A DNA stretch of 33,829 bases from a bacterium (GTDB lineage: Bacteria; CSSED10-310; JAJRTK01), in the NCBI GenBank assembly GCA_024278345.1, contig JAJRTK010000137.1, positions 1 through 33,829 on the forward strand, read 5' to 3'. Position 1 is the first letter of the stretch, and the number at the start of each line of letters is the position of its first letter. A program made the position numbers and the translations under genes. Below are positions 23,995-32,747 of the stretch, one piece after another. The notes beneath the pieces were generated by a model that worked only from the letters and a program-made list of their open reading frames with translations, was not told where the DNA came from and did no database searches.

Positions 23995-24344
23995 AGCTTC
24001 ATTTACCGTGAAATCGCCGTAAACAGATTTTTGTCTTTCATCTTTAGAGGGCTGGCCAGCGCCTCCATGAGCGTTGGGGCGTCTGTCTTCCCTTCCTTGC
24101 AGCCGCTGGTGGTGCCGCCTTTCTTACCTAAATTTGCCGTTTCACAGGAGTCTTGACCTTTCAAGAATTTTGGAACCGGAAGTGGGGGACCCGTTGTTCT
24201 GATTTTAGGTTATTGATTCTCCACATTTCGGTTGCCCTCCATCGAAAGGGTGGTCCGCTCACTGACAGACCGCAGCCACTCGGGTCGTGGGTCTCCTGCA
24301 ACCGCCATTCGAACCCCACGGTCCCTTTTCGTTGGGAAGCTGAT
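23995..24344. other. Intergenic region upstream of the efflux operon
   Basis: Within these 350 bp I see a HindIII-like palindrome GAAGCTTC at the Uma2 stop, a weak TTTAC/GTAAA hairpin followed by ATTTTT (about 24010-24038) that might end the Uma2 transcript, a GCTGGCCAGC palindrome near 24052, and an isolated TTGACC at 24153 that could be a -35 box without a clear -10. The ORF track extends the adaptor gene upstream to 24153, but that part has no coding character. Confidence 0.4.
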
Positions 24345-25781
24345 ATGAGTGCCATGAACCAAGGATCCAGCCCAACCGAATCCGAAGACTCTGTTGCGAA
24401 AGAAGTTTCGGCTGGACTTCCGGCGAAACAAGAGCCTAAAGCCCGAGACCCCGGTTCCGGTGGGCCTGGCCCTGGAGACCATCGGGCGTCCGGGCCTCCA
24501 GCGGAGCCTGGGCCTGGAGCCCGCGCCCCCGGATTCGTGGAGCCTGGATCTGGAGACCATCGGGCGTCCGGGGCCCGCCACAGCTTGGGTGAGCCTGCTT
24601 CCGCGGGCTCCGACGGTTCCCCGCGGGCTGGACTGATGGGCCGGCCTTGGCTGCGTGAATTGGTGGGGCTGGTGGTGGTCGTAGCCGTTCTGGGAGTCGC
24701 CATTGTGGGTTTTGGCAGGGCCATCCAGGGTCGAGCCGAGGCCATCGGGGCGGAGACGAAGGCGGCGCGGGGCAGCGTGGCCCTACCGGTGACCAATGTC
24801 GTGGTGATGGTCGTGGAGCCCACGGAGGTGAGGGATGTGATCCGTCTTCCGGGCCTTGTCCAGGCAAACCGCGAAGTGACGGTTTCGGCCTTCACATCCG
24901 CTCCCGTGGTGGCAAGAAAGGGTCTTCCCATCAAAGAGGGGACGGAAGTTCGGATGGGAACACCGTTGCTCCAGCTCGATGAGCGGGATTGCGGTTTGCC
25001 CTTCGCTCGGGCGAAGGAGGAGCTGGAACTGGCCCAGCAGAACCTGGAACGAAGCCGCTCTTTGGTGAAGCGAAAGGCGCGTCCCCAGTCCGTCCTGGAT
25101 GCGGACGAGAACGTTTATGAGCGGGCGCTCATCGAGGTCAAGGCGGCCAAACTGGGTTTCGAGCGCTGTACGATCCGGAGCCCCATCGATGGGATTGTCG
25201 ATGCAGTTTATCCGGAGTTGGGAGAACTGTTGAAGCGCGGCGACAAGGTGGCGACCATCGTTGACATTGACACAGTCCGGGTGGAGGTGGGAGTGCCGGA
25301 GAGAGATGTCGCCGAGATTCGGGATCTGAAAACCGCATGGATTACTGTCGCTGCCTTAGGCGAAGGCCGCCGGTTCGAGGGCCGGAGGACTTATCTCAGC
25401 CTGCGGCCTCTTGAGCAGGCCATGGTCTACCGTTTGCGGCTGAAGGTAGACAATCCGCGTCACGAGCTAAAGCCTGGAATGTTCGCCGAAGCGGAGCTTG
25501 TGAAGTCGGTTCGGGAGAACGGCTTTTTGGTTCCTCTGTTTTCCGTGGTGACCCGAGGAGAGGAGCGAGTCGTCTACGTAGTGGGCAAGGGGCCCAAGGG
25601 TGAACCGATAGCCATGCGCCGGTCGGTGGAGGTGGGCATCATCTCCGGTCGGGAGATTGAGATTCGGTCCGGCCTGACTGCGGGAGACCGCTTGATCGTC
25701 ATGGGCCACAGGTCGGTGTCAGATAAGGCCGGGGTTCGGGTCATGCGGACGGTCAAGGACGTGCTGGAGCTGCTCCGATGA
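24345..25781 (+). CDS. RND efflux periplasmic adaptor (MFP/HlyD-like)
   Basis: A membrane-fusion protein linking the inner-membrane pump to an outer-membrane channel. From ATG 24345 it has 478 residues: a Gly/Pro-rich cytoplasmic N-terminus (1-98) with GDHRASG at 44-50 and again at 70-76, one TM helix (105-124, LVGLVVVVAVLGVAIVGFG), then the standard order: beta barrel/lipoyl start (VSAFTSAPVVARKGLPIKEGTEVRMGTPLLQLDE), helical hairpin, second lipoyl half (FERCTIRSPIDGIVDAVYPELGELLKRGDKVATI), barrel and membrane-proximal domain (VGIISGREIEIRSGLTAGDRLIVMG). GGGAAG precedes ATG 24345. An internal ATG at 24636 would remove the repeat-rich part and give a more usual adaptor. The stop overlaps the pump start. 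No outer-membrane factor is in the window. Confidence 0.93.
   Translation: MSAMNQGSSPTESEDSVAKEVSAGLPAKQEPKARDPGSGGPGPGDHRASGPPAEPGPGARAPGFVEPGSGDHRASGARHSLGEPASAGSDGSPRAGLMGRPWLRELVGLVVVVAVLGVAIVGFGRAIQGRAEAIGAETKAARGSVALPVTNVVVMVVEPTEVRDVIRLPGLVQANREVTVSAFTSAPVVARKGLPIKEGTEVRMGTPLLQLDERDCGLPFARAKEELELAQQNLERSRSLVKRKARPQSVLDADENVYERALIEVKAAKLGFERCTIRSPIDGIVDAVYPELGELLKRGDKVATIVDIDTVRVEVGVPERDVAEIRDLKTAWITVAALGEGRRFEGRRTYLSLRPLEQAMVYRLRLKVDNPRHELKPGMFAEAELVKSVRENGFLVPLFSVVTRGEERVVYVVGKGPKGEPIAMRRSVEVGIISGREIEIRSGLTAGDRLIVMGHRSVSDKAGVRVMRTVKDVLELLR
24472..24572 (+). repeat. Degenerate 78-bp direct repeat in the adaptor N-terminus
   Basis: CTGGAGACCATCGGGCGTCCGGG occurs at 24472-24494 and identically at 24550-24572, spaced 78 bp (26 codons), with partly similar GCCTGG-rich sequence between. 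In the adaptor frame it encodes the repeated GDHRASG. Confidence 0.8.
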
Positions 25782-28700
25782 ACATCTATGGCCTGGCGGT
25801 TCGCAACCGTACGACGGTGCTTTTCTTGACGCTGCTCATCGTCATCGGTGGGCTCTATTCCTATTTCACGCTCCCCTTGGAGGCGGCGCCGGACATTACG
25901 ATTCCTAACGTTTTCATTACCACGAGTTACCGGGGAGCGTCGCCAGAGGACATTGAAAAGGGGATCACGATTCCCATCGAGGACGAGATCCAAGGGCTTT
26001 CGGGGGTGAAGGAGATCACCAGCGTCTCTTCGGAAGGGCAAAGCTCCATCAACGTCGAGTTTGTCACCGGCACGGACATTGACCAGGTGCTCACGAAGGT
26101 CAAGGACCGGGTCGATCGAGCAAAACAGGATTTGCCCAACGACCTCGAGGACGATCCCTTTGTTCAGGAGCTCAACATCTCCGAAATGCCCATCCTCGTG
26201 CTCATCTTGTCGGGCGATTGCGGGCTTCGGCAGCTCACGGAGTTAGCCGATGACTTGGCTGATGAGCTGGAGACGATTCCAGGCGTATTGGAGGTGGGGG
26301 TTTCCGGGAAGGTCGTCCGAGAGATCCAGATCCAGCTCTGGCCCGACCGGTTGGCGATGTACGGGATCTCATTCCAGGCCCTCCAAAGTGCCGTGGCAGG
26401 CGCCAACAAGAACACGTCAGCTGGATTCTTCCGGACAACGGAAGGCCGGTATCAGCTTCGGATTCCTGGAGAGATCCAGACGGTGGAAGAGCTGGAGGGC
26501 TTGGTGGTGGCCATGAGAAGCGGTTCTCCGGTTTACCTTCGAGACGTCGCTAGAATCGTTGACGGCCTCAAGGATCGCCGGAGCATATCCCGGACAAACG
26601 GCCGTGATTCCATCAATTTGGCCATCAAGAAGCGGGTGGGCGAAAATATAGTTCGGATCGTCGATGCCGTCGATGAAGTCGTCGATAAGCTCAAGCCAGC
26701 TTGGCCACCGGGAACGAAGGTCTACCGGCTCATGGATCAGGCCAAGAACATTCGCTCTATGCTTTCGGATCTGCAAAACAACATTTTGTCCGGTCTCATC
26801 CTGGTGGTGATCGTCGTCAGTCTGGTCATGGGATTTCGCAACGGCATCCTCGTAAGCCTCAGCATTCCCCTCTCCATGCTCCTCTCCTTCATGGTGCTCA
26901 AAGCTTTGGGCATTACGTTGAACATGGTGGTCCTTTTCTCCCTGACTCTTGCGTTGGGGATGCTGGTGGACAACGCGGTGGTGATCATCGAGAACATCTA
27001 CCGTTTCATGCAGCAGGGAGTGCCCGCGGAGGAAGCCGCTATCGCGGCGACGAGCGAGGTAGGGCTGCCCATTATCGGCAGCGCCTTGACCACCATTGGC
27101 GCGTTCGTGCCCCTCCTTGCTTGGACCGGCATCATGGGGGGCTTCATGGTTTTCTTGCCAAAGACGGTGATCATCACCCTGGCGAGCTGCCTCTTTGTGG
27201 CTCTCATCATCAATCCGGCGTCAGCGGCGATCTTCATGAAGGTCCACTATCAAGGCCCGCCCCGGTCGGCAGCGGACATCACCAGCGGCGGCGAGCATCC
27301 CATGCTGTCTGGCGGCGGTTGGCTGATCAGAGGCTATCGCAGAGTTTTGAGATTTGCCCTCCAGTTCCGGCTGGCCGTCGTGGCCACGGCCCTCTTGGTG
27401 ACGCTCCTTCTGGGGATGCTCTGGTTCTGGGCCGTGGGACTCCGCACTCCCCTGGAGTTCTTTCCCGCCGTCGATCCAGACGCGGTCTATGTCAACATCA
27501 CTCCGCCAGTTGGTGCCGACCTCGATTACTCCGACGCCCTCGTGCGCCGCATCGCCATGCACCTGTACGATCCAAGGGTTGGGACTCCCCAAGAAGCAGG
27601 GAATCCCGTCACCTACGGGGAAGCAATCCAACTCAAGTCTCACCGCTATTCGACGTCCGGCAAAACCTACCAAAGCCCCCTCTATCTGCCCGATGTGGAA
27701 TATGCTTACGAGAAGGCCGGTGCTGGCAGTGGGCTCGCCTCTTTCTTCGGTGGCAATTCCGCAACGCAGATCGGCCTCCAGTTCGTGGACTTGGCCGATC
27801 GCGAACGTTCCTCCAGCATGACGATGAACATGGTACAGGAACGCCTACGCGACATCGCCGGAGCCAAAATCCTGGTGGAGGCGCAGAAAGAAGGGCCTCC
27901 TACTGGAGCGCCCATCAGTATCGAGATCCGGGGCCACGATTTTCCAGTTTTGGGCGCCCTCGCCAAGAAGGTGCGGGAGCTTGTGCGGCGCGTTCCCTAC
28001 ACCCGAAACGTTCGCCACGATTTCGAGGAGGGAACTCCCACCATCCGAGTCATCGTCAATCGGAAGCGGGCGGGACTCTTCGGCCTCACCGTGGGCGATG
28101 TGGGATACGTTCTCAAGGCAGCCTTCAACGGGATCAACATCTCCACCTACCGTGAAGGGGAAGACGAACACGATATCGTCGCCCGACTTGTGGACGAAGA
28201 CCGCCGCGCCATCGACACACTCCGCCAATTGATGATCCCGACGCCACAGGGGAGACTCGTCCCCCTCACAACGCTTTGCGATATCCAATACGTCGGGGGC
28301 GTGGGGCGTATTACCCGCGTTGATCGACGACGCGTGGTCACGGTCAAGGCGGACGTCGATACGACAAAAACCACGGGAGTCACCGCCCGACTCATGGCTG
28401 AACAACTTTTGCGAACCACTTTTCAGACCATGGGAGAAGGGGAGCAGAGCGGAGGACTTTTGCCGCCCGGCTACAGCTACCAATTTACCGGCGAGCAGCA
28501 GGAGCAGCAGAAATCACAAGATTTCTTGAGCTGGGCCATGGGAGTGGCACTCCTGATCATTCTGTTCGTTCTTGTGGCGCAGTTCAATTCAGTGCTCTAT
28601 CCGCTCATCATTCTGAGCGCGGTGTTTCTTTCACTTTCAGGGGTATTTTTGGGGCTAGCGGCTTATAGAATGCCGTTTGGCGTCATCATGACCGGCGTGG

Positions 28701-29056
28701 GCGTGATCAGCCTCGCGGGAGTTGTCGTCAACAATGCCATCGTGCTCTTGGACTACATTCTCAAGCTGATGGAGCGGGGCATGGAGCTCAGGGATGCCAT
28801 CGTCGCCGCTGGCGCCACCCGCTTGCGGCCAGTCTTGCTCACCGCCATCACGACGATCCTTGGGCTCATTCCCATGGTCACGGGCGTCAGCTTCGATTTC
28901 GCCACCTTCCAAATCCAATGGGTCAGCGAATCCAGCCAGTGGTGGAGTTCCATGGCGGTGGCGGTCATTTTCGGGCTGGGCTTGGCCACCCTGCTCACAC
29001 TCTTTGTCGTGCCCGTCCTCTTTTCACTCAGCCAGGCGGTACGTCGGGCGAAGTAA
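25778..29056 (+). CDS. RND efflux inner-membrane transporter
   Basis: A 1092-residue AcrB-type pump that exchanges protons for export of toxic compounds. Features: TM1 (TVLFLTLLIVIGGLYSYFTLP), the first porter domain beginning EAAPDITIPNVFITTSYRGASPEDIEKGITIPIE, TM2-6 with LALGMLVDNAVVIIENIYRFMQQG in TM4, a second half after GMLWFWAVGLRTPLEFFPAVDPD, and TM8-12 with GVISLAGVVVNNAIVLLDYILKLMERG in TM10. TM4 has one Asp (VDN rather than the double Asp of AcrB) and the TM10 Lys position is Asn, a pattern known in a branch of RND pumps with a different relay. The insert around KSHRYSTSGKTYQSPLYLPDVEYAYEKAGAGSG makes it slightly longer than AcrB. ATG overlaps the adaptor stop. The CYTH gene follows after 59 bp. 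Confidence 0.96.
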   Translation: MNIYGLAVRNRTTVLFLTLLIVIGGLYSYFTLPLEAAPDITIPNVFITTSYRGASPEDIEKGITIPIEDEIQGLSGVKEITSVSSEGQSSINVEFVTGTDIDQVLTKVKDRVDRAKQDLPNDLEDDPFVQELNISEMPILVLILSGDCGLRQLTELADDLADELETIPGVLEVGVSGKVVREIQIQLWPDRLAMYGISFQALQSAVAGANKNTSAGFFRTTEGRYQLRIPGEIQTVEELEGLVVAMRSGSPVYLRDVARIVDGLKDRRSISRTNGRDSINLAIKKRVGENIVRIVDAVDEVVDKLKPAWPPGTKVYRLMDQAKNIRSMLSDLQNNILSGLILVVIVVSLVMGFRNGILVSLSIPLSMLLSFMVLKALGITLNMVVLFSLTLALGMLVDNAVVIIENIYRFMQQGVPAEEAAIAATSEVGLPIIGSALTTIGAFVPLLAWTGIMGGFMVFLPKTVIITLASCLFVALIINPASAAIFMKVHYQGPPRSAADITSGGEHPMLSGGGWLIRGYRRVLRFALQFRLAVVATALLVTLLLGMLWFWAVGLRTPLEFFPAVDPDAVYVNITPPVGADLDYSDALVRRIAMHLYDPRVGTPQEAGNPVTYGEAIQLKSHRYSTSGKTYQSPLYLPDVEYAYEKAGAGSGLASFFGGNSATQIGLQFVDLADRERSSSMTMNMVQERLRDIAGAKILVEAQKEGPPTGAPISIEIRGHDFPVLGALAKKVRELVRRVPYTRNVRHDFEEGTPTIRVIVNRKRAGLFGLTVGDVGYVLKAAFNGINISTYREGEDEHDIVARLVDEDRRAIDTLRQLMIPTPQGRLVPLTTLCDIQYVGGVGRITRVDRRRVVTVKADVDTTKTTGVTARLMAEQLLRTTFQTMGEGEQSGGLLPPGYSYQFTGEQQEQQKSQDFLSWAMGVALLIILFVLVAQFNSVLYPLIILSAVFLSLSGVFLGLAAYRMPFGVIMTGVGVISLAGVVVNNAIVLLDYILKLMERGMELRDAIVAAGATRLRPVLLTAITTILGLIPMVTGVSFDFATFQIQWVSESSQWWSSMAVAVIFGLGLATLLTLFVVPVLFSLSQAVRRAK

Positions 29057-29115
29057 AGAGAACTCCGGCGGACAGGCAGATTGCCAAGAGTCGCTCGACT
29101 CAAGGAGAGGCACCC

Positions 29116-29580
29116 ATGGCGAAAGAAATCGAACGAAAGTTCTTAGTGCTGGGGGACGCTTGGAAGGATCTCGGCGATGCCATTTTTTACCGGCAGGGCT
29201 ACCTTTTGGCGGGGAAAGGGACCACCGTCCGTGTCAGAACCATCGGGGCCAAGGCCTATCTCACAATCAAGGGACCCAGCGTGGGACTGTCCAGGCTCGA
29301 GTTCGAGTACAAGATCCCCCAGGCCGATGCCCTGGAGATGCTCCATAAACTTTGCGACAAGCCGCTGATCGAAAAATCCCGCACCACGATCCAGGTTGAA
29401 GGCATGGCCTGGGAAATCGACGAGTTCTACGGTGCCAACGTGGGACTGGTGCTTGCGGAAATCGAACTTGAAAGTGAGGGGCAGCAGTTTACAAAGCCTC
29501 CCTGGATTGGCAGGGAGGTGTCTGACGATTCCCGCTATTTTAACGCCAATTTAGCTCGCCGACCGTACACTCAATGGTGA
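29116..29580 (+). CDS. CYTH domain protein (triphosphatase-like)
   Basis: A 154-residue single-domain CYTH protein. The N-terminus MAKEIERKFLV holds the ExExK signature (Glu4, Glu6, Lys8) that binds metal and triphosphate. Further conserved pieces are YRQGYL, TTVRVRTIGAKAYLTIKGP, SRLEFEYKIP, IEKSRTTI, WEIDEFYGANVGLVLAEIELES and the final SRYFNANLA. Bacterial proteins of this length usually hydrolyse inorganic tripolyphosphate; adenylate cyclase activity is less likely. The ORF track begins at 28918 within the pump gene; ATG 29116 with AAGGAGAGG is the clear start. It may be read from the efflux operon. Confidence 0.95.
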   Translation: MAKEIERKFLVLGDAWKDLGDAIFYRQGYLLAGKGTTVRVRTIGAKAYLTIKGPSVGLSRLEFEYKIPQADALEMLHKLCDKPLIEKSRTTIQVEGMAWEIDEFYGANVGLVLAEIELESEGQQFTKPPWIGREVSDDSRYFNANLARRPYTQW

Positions 29581-29704
29581 TCCTCGGGCTTGCCTGGGGA
29601 GCGCCGCGCCTTTTGGGTTGCGCTCCGCGCAGGGCAGTCCGCCGAGCTTGCCAGTGTTCCTTACGTTCTGCTCCCCCGTCGGGTTGGCGCCGTGGAAGTC
29701 GCCG

Positions 29705-30109
29705 TCATGCGAGGCGTGCCTTGATGGCTCGAAGAATGTCGAAGCGAGTGATGGCCCCGATGAGCTCTCCATTTCTGACTACCGGGAAACGGCGGAAGGG
29801 CACACTGAGGAACTTGCCCGCTGCGTAGTAGATATCCACATCAGGATCGATGGTCTTGACGCCAGAAGTCATAAAATCGGAGGCCGTTCCCTTGGGCACG
29901 TCATAATCCGTGGAGGATCCGTGGGTGAGGAGTTTTAGGCAATCTGACTCGGTGATGATACCTACGAGTTTCCCATCTTTGTCCGTCACCGGAGCGCCAG
30001 TGACTCGCTTTTCCAGGAGGAAGCTCACGACATCCATGATGTCCATCTCCGGCGTCACGGCATCAACGTGAGAGTCCATGAACTCGCTGACTTTTGGAAG
30101 CTTGTGCAT
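29705..30109 (-). CDS. CBS-pair domain protein
   Basis: A 134-residue protein made of two CBS motifs: VSEFMDSHVDAVTPEMDIMDVVSFLLEKRVTGAPVTDKDGKLVGIITESDCLKLL and ASDFMTSGVKTIDPDVDIYYAAGKFLSVPFRRFPVVRNGELIGAITRFDILRAI. Such free-standing pairs bind adenosine nucleotides (AMP, ATP, c-di-AMP or NAD) and regulate partners; the partner here is unknown. The track start at 30523 is replaced by ATG 30109, which has AAAGGTGA about 8 nt upstream and leaves exactly the CBS module. It is convergent with the CYTH gene (124-bp gap containing a GGAGCG/CGCTCC stem) and divergent from the PilZ gene. Confidence 0.93.
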   Translation of the reverse strand: MHKLPKVSEFMDSHVDAVTPEMDIMDVVSFLLEKRVTGAPVTDKDGKLVGIITESDCLKLLTHGSSTDYDVPKGTASDFMTSGVKTIDPDVDIYYAAGKFLSVPFRRFPVVRNGELIGAITRFDILRAIKARLA

Positions 30110-30424
30110 CGCTTCTTCACCTTTCGTTGCTGGTTCTCTGCTGCAAGCGCCTGTAGGGTGATGGGCGCGGAAGAAAGTATTGTGCTTGGAAAGGTGGAAG
30201 AGGGCAACAGGAGAACGTTTTTTTGCAGGATCGTTGATCCGGAACCTCCCCAATGGACTTGTCGCGGTGGCCCATCCATCGTCCTCCGTGGTGTCGCCAT
30301 CGAATCCGATCCTCTCGTTTTCGGGTTTCTTGGCCGCGAGGTTGGCTTGGGTTTGGCCGGCGCCAGACTTTCCGGTACAGATGATCGTCGAGAGAGAGAA
30401 GGAGCGTTTGAGCAGGGGACAAAC
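30110..30424. promoter_or_regulatory. Divergent intergenic region, CBS and PilZ genes
   Basis: These 315 bp must carry promoters for both divergent genes. I see no clear -35/-10 pair or riboswitch. AGGGGA just before 30425 and AAAGGTGA on the other strand near 30117 are the two ribosome sites. Confidence 0.45.
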
Positions 30425-30772
30425 ATGAAAAAAAATGATGAGCGGCGTCGGGATCCACGTCTGAAAAGGCTGAACATGGTCAGCCTTTCGCGGTGCAATG
30501 AAATGGGCGTTTGGCTTGACCAAGCCGTGGGCAGGACCCTGGATATTTCACAAAATGGGATTCTCTTGGAGCTCGATCATTATTTGGAGTCTGGTGCTCG
30601 GGTTCGCCTTGAGGTGGCTCTCGCCGAAGATGTGATCGCGCTTGGCGGAGTCGTTTGCCACGTGGAGGTGATTGAGGGGCTGGAGAGATACACTGTGGGG
30701 ATTGAATTCCAGGAGCTGACCCCGAAGGCTCGGGCAACTCTTGAGGACTACATCGGTTGGACCAGTCCCTGA
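30425..30772 (+). CDS. PilZ domain c-di-GMP receptor
   Basis: A 115-residue single PilZ domain. The c-di-GMP-binding signature is complete: RRDPR (R8xxxR12) at the N-terminus and DISQNG (D40xSxxG45) in the barrel, followed by ILLELDHYLESGARVRLEVAL and YTVGIEFQELTPKARATLEDYI. It should therefore bind c-di-GMP and pass the signal by contact with another protein. ATG 30425 has AGGGGA upstream; the track start at 30068 is an artificial extension. No diguanylate cyclase or motility gene is in the window. The lipoprotein gene follows 92 bp later on the same strand. Confidence 0.93.
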   Translation: MKKNDERRRDPRLKRLNMVSLSRCNEMGVWLDQAVGRTLDISQNGILLELDHYLESGARVRLEVALAEDVIALGGVVCHVEVIEGLERYTVGIEFQELTPKARATLEDYIGWTSP

Positions 30773-30864
30773 GGGGGACAGTTCCGTTGCTTTCCGCGCC
30801 GTTTTTTTCCGGCGAGCTTTCAACGACTAGGCTGGTTGGCCCGGTCCCAACAACGAGTCGAATC

Positions 30865-31743
30865 ATGTTCAATTGTCACAAGAAGCTTGTGCTTGCCATT
30901 GCAATTCTCTTTCTTGGAGTGGGGTGCCAGCAGGAAAAGTCCGAATCATCCCAGCCATTCAAGGAAGGGCCCACCACTTCGATTCCCTCATCGCCTCTCC
31001 ACACTGCGGCTCCAGTTACCGCGCAATCCATTGGCGGGACCGTCGAGGAAACCATGAATTCAGGAGGCTACACCTACATGCTCCTAGATACGGGTTCGGA
31101 GAAAGTTTGGGCGGCGATTATCCAAGCGCCCGTGGAAGTAGGGCAGAAGGTGAACGTGATCAACGCTGCCATGATGGTGGGCTTTGAGAGCAAGACCCTG
31201 AATCGGAAGTTTGATCGGATCTACTTTGGAATGCTTCCTTCGCAAGGGGATCCCGGTGCGGCCCGGCCTTCCACACGACCCGCGACGAGTCAGAAACCGC
31301 CCCTGGGCTCCGAGGCGGTTGAACCGGAGGCGGCGGCGATGGCGTCGAGTCATTCTCCCGTGACCGCAAAAGAACCGCTTGAGGCTCCCATCGCCAAGGC
31401 CCCGGGAAAGCAAGGCCGGACCGTGGCGGAAGTCCACGCGCGGAAATCGCGTTTGGAACGGCGGCAAGTCACGGTGCGGGGGAAAGTGACGAAATATAAC
31501 GCGGGTATCATGGGGCGGAATTGGCTCCACTTGCAGGATGGGACTGGCAGCGCAAAAGGGGGGGACTTCGATCTTACGGTAACGACGATGCAAGAGGCCG
31601 CGGTGGGGCAGGTTGTGGAGATCACGGGCACCGTAGGGTTGGACAAAGATTTCGGCGCGGGTTATCGGTACCCGGTCATCGTGGAGGCGGCGGTGGTGAA
31701 ACCCGTGGCATCAGAGGAGGTCCCAGTGGCTTCGGAGCAGTAA
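30865..31743 (+). CDS. NrfJ-like lipoprotein with two OB-fold-like domains
   Basis: A 292-residue lipoprotein: signal MFNCHKKLVLAIAILFLGVGC with the acylated Cys21. Residues about 55-125 (GGTVEETMNSGGYTYMLLDTGSEKVWAAIIQAPVEVGQKVNVINAAMMVGFESKTLNRKFDRIYFG) match the pattern I associate with NrfJ-related proteins found next to multiheme cytochromes. A Pro/Ala-rich linker follows. Residues about 200-285 (RQVTVRGKVTKYNAGIMGRNWLHLQDGTG..VVEITGTVGLDKDFGAGYRYPVIVEAA) are a second OB-fold-like domain of the same group. It has no heme motif itself. The multiheme cytochrome gene starts 273 bp downstream on the same strand, which supports a periplasmic redox-accessory role. The track start (30757) is too early; ATG 30865 begins the signal peptide. 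Confidence 0.82.
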   Translation: MFNCHKKLVLAIAILFLGVGCQQEKSESSQPFKEGPTTSIPSSPLHTAAPVTAQSIGGTVEETMNSGGYTYMLLDTGSEKVWAAIIQAPVEVGQKVNVINAAMMVGFESKTLNRKFDRIYFGMLPSQGDPGAARPSTRPATSQKPPLGSEAVEPEAAAMASSHSPVTAKEPLEAPIAKAPGKQGRTVAEVHARKSRLERRQVTVRGKVTKYNAGIMGRNWLHLQDGTGSAKGGDFDLTVTTMQEAAVGQVVEITGTVGLDKDFGAGYRYPVIVEAAVVKPVASEEVPVASEQ

Positions 31744-32016
31744 TCCTGCCGCGAATCCGGTGTGCCTCGATGCGGTGTGCGGAATCATGCCCACGAGGCC
31801 CGCGCCTGAGCGGGAACCCGTACGGCCCTCTATGACCATTGGCGTGCTGAAAGCGGCGAAGCCTCTAGCGAATCAGGTCCCGTGCAACATACCGTCGCTC
31901 TCACAGGGCTTCCCATGTCGGAAACCCCGAGAAGCCGCTACCAATCTTGGCTTGATCATTGCCCACTACTGAAGGATGGCTTTTCTAGATCATTCTTCCA
32001 AGAATGTGGGCAATTC
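31744..32016 (+). promoter_or_regulatory. Leader region of the pentaheme cytochrome with a dyad
   Basis: CATTCTT-CC-AAGAATG at 31991-32006 is a perfect 7+7 inverted repeat ending 10 nt before the cytochrome ATG, where it could be an operator or an RNA hairpin covering the weak ribosome site. Further upstream a CCCGC/GCGGG stem lies near 31799-31815 without a T tract. No gene is called in the gap; the ORF track's 31882 start is an extension of the cytochrome frame. Confidence 0.35.
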
Positions 32017-32712
32017 ATGAAGCTATATTTGACTGTCGGCAGCCTTTTTTTTTGGTCGGCCTTGGCTTTTGGCGACAGCGTTTTGGGGTCTCTCCATGAC
32101 TTGAGCACCACGGGCGTCGATCCCTACTCAGATCGGGTTTGCGTCTTTTGTCACACACCCCACGGTGCGAACCCGGATATCCAGGCCCCCTTGTGGAATC
32201 GAGCGGTAGATACCTCCGCCGCGTACCAGATGTACCAAAGCTCAACGATGGACACGTCCGTTCCGGCGGGTCCAATGGATGTTTCCCTCATCTGCCTCGG
32301 TTGCCACGATGGGGTCAGTGCCTACGTTGTCGTAGCCGGCTACTCCGTGAGCACAAAGCACGACCTTTTGAACGCGCCGGGGCCGGGAGGAACTCCCGAC
32401 ACCACTTCCTACCCAAACTGTCGCCGGTGTCACGGGCCGATTTACGGGGATCCACCCTTTCCCGTGCTGGGCAATGACCTGAGGAATGATCACCCCGTCT
32501 CCATGATTTATCCCACGGCGGCTCAAGATCCGGATTTCAACATTCCTCCCGATTTGACCAACGGTTGGGGAGGCACCGGGCAGGATGTCAAGCTCTATTC
32601 GGGGCGGGTGGAATGCTCCTCCTGCCACGATGTCCATGACCCCGCCATACCACCCTTCTTGAGGAAATCGAACGACGGGAGTGCTCTCTGCTTGACTTGC
32701 CACATCAAGTAG
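32017..32712 (+). CDS. Exported pentaheme cytochrome c, doubled-CXXCH type
   Basis: A 231-residue periplasmic electron carrier. The signal peptide is MKLYLTVGSLFFWSALAFG. Five CXXCH sites follow: CVFCHTPHG, CLGCH, CRRCH, CSSCHDVHD and CLTCH just before the stop; the last two form the closely spaced doubled-CXXCH pair of this family. The N-terminal SVLGSLHDLSTTGVDPYSDRVCVFCHTPHG segment is typical of cytochromes in metal-reducing and respiratory bacteria. Additional His residues (for example HDLS, KHDLL, NDHPVS) could be distal ligands. ATG 32017 is chosen over the track's 31882 because the signal peptide begins there. It converges with the next cytochrome gene across only 35 bp. Confidence 0.92.
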   Translation: MKLYLTVGSLFFWSALAFGDSVLGSLHDLSTTGVDPYSDRVCVFCHTPHGANPDIQAPLWNRAVDTSAAYQMYQSSTMDTSVPAGPMDVSLICLGCHDGVSAYVVVAGYSVSTKHDLLNAPGPGGTPDTTSYPNCRRCHGPIYGDPPFPVLGNDLRNDHPVSMIYPTAAQDPDFNIPPDLTNGWGGTGQDVKLYSGRVECSSCHDVHDPAIPPFLRKSNDGSALCLTCHIK

Positions 32713-32747
32713 GCTTGCCGGTCCCCGGGCGGGGAGCGAAGGCTGTG

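Noticed and set aside
26701-28155. 484-aa plus-strand ORF inside the RND pump gene
   Set aside because: Out-of-frame shadow of a strongly conserved transporter; His/Arg/Pro-rich composition typical of a shifted GC-rich frame.
31905-31990. Possible GEMM (c-di-GMP/cGAMP) riboswitch upstream of the cytochrome: CACAGGGC on one strand and GGTAGCGG..GGGGTTTCCGA on the other
   Set aside because: The fragments lie on opposite strands and the conserved GGGACGCAAAGCC core is absent.
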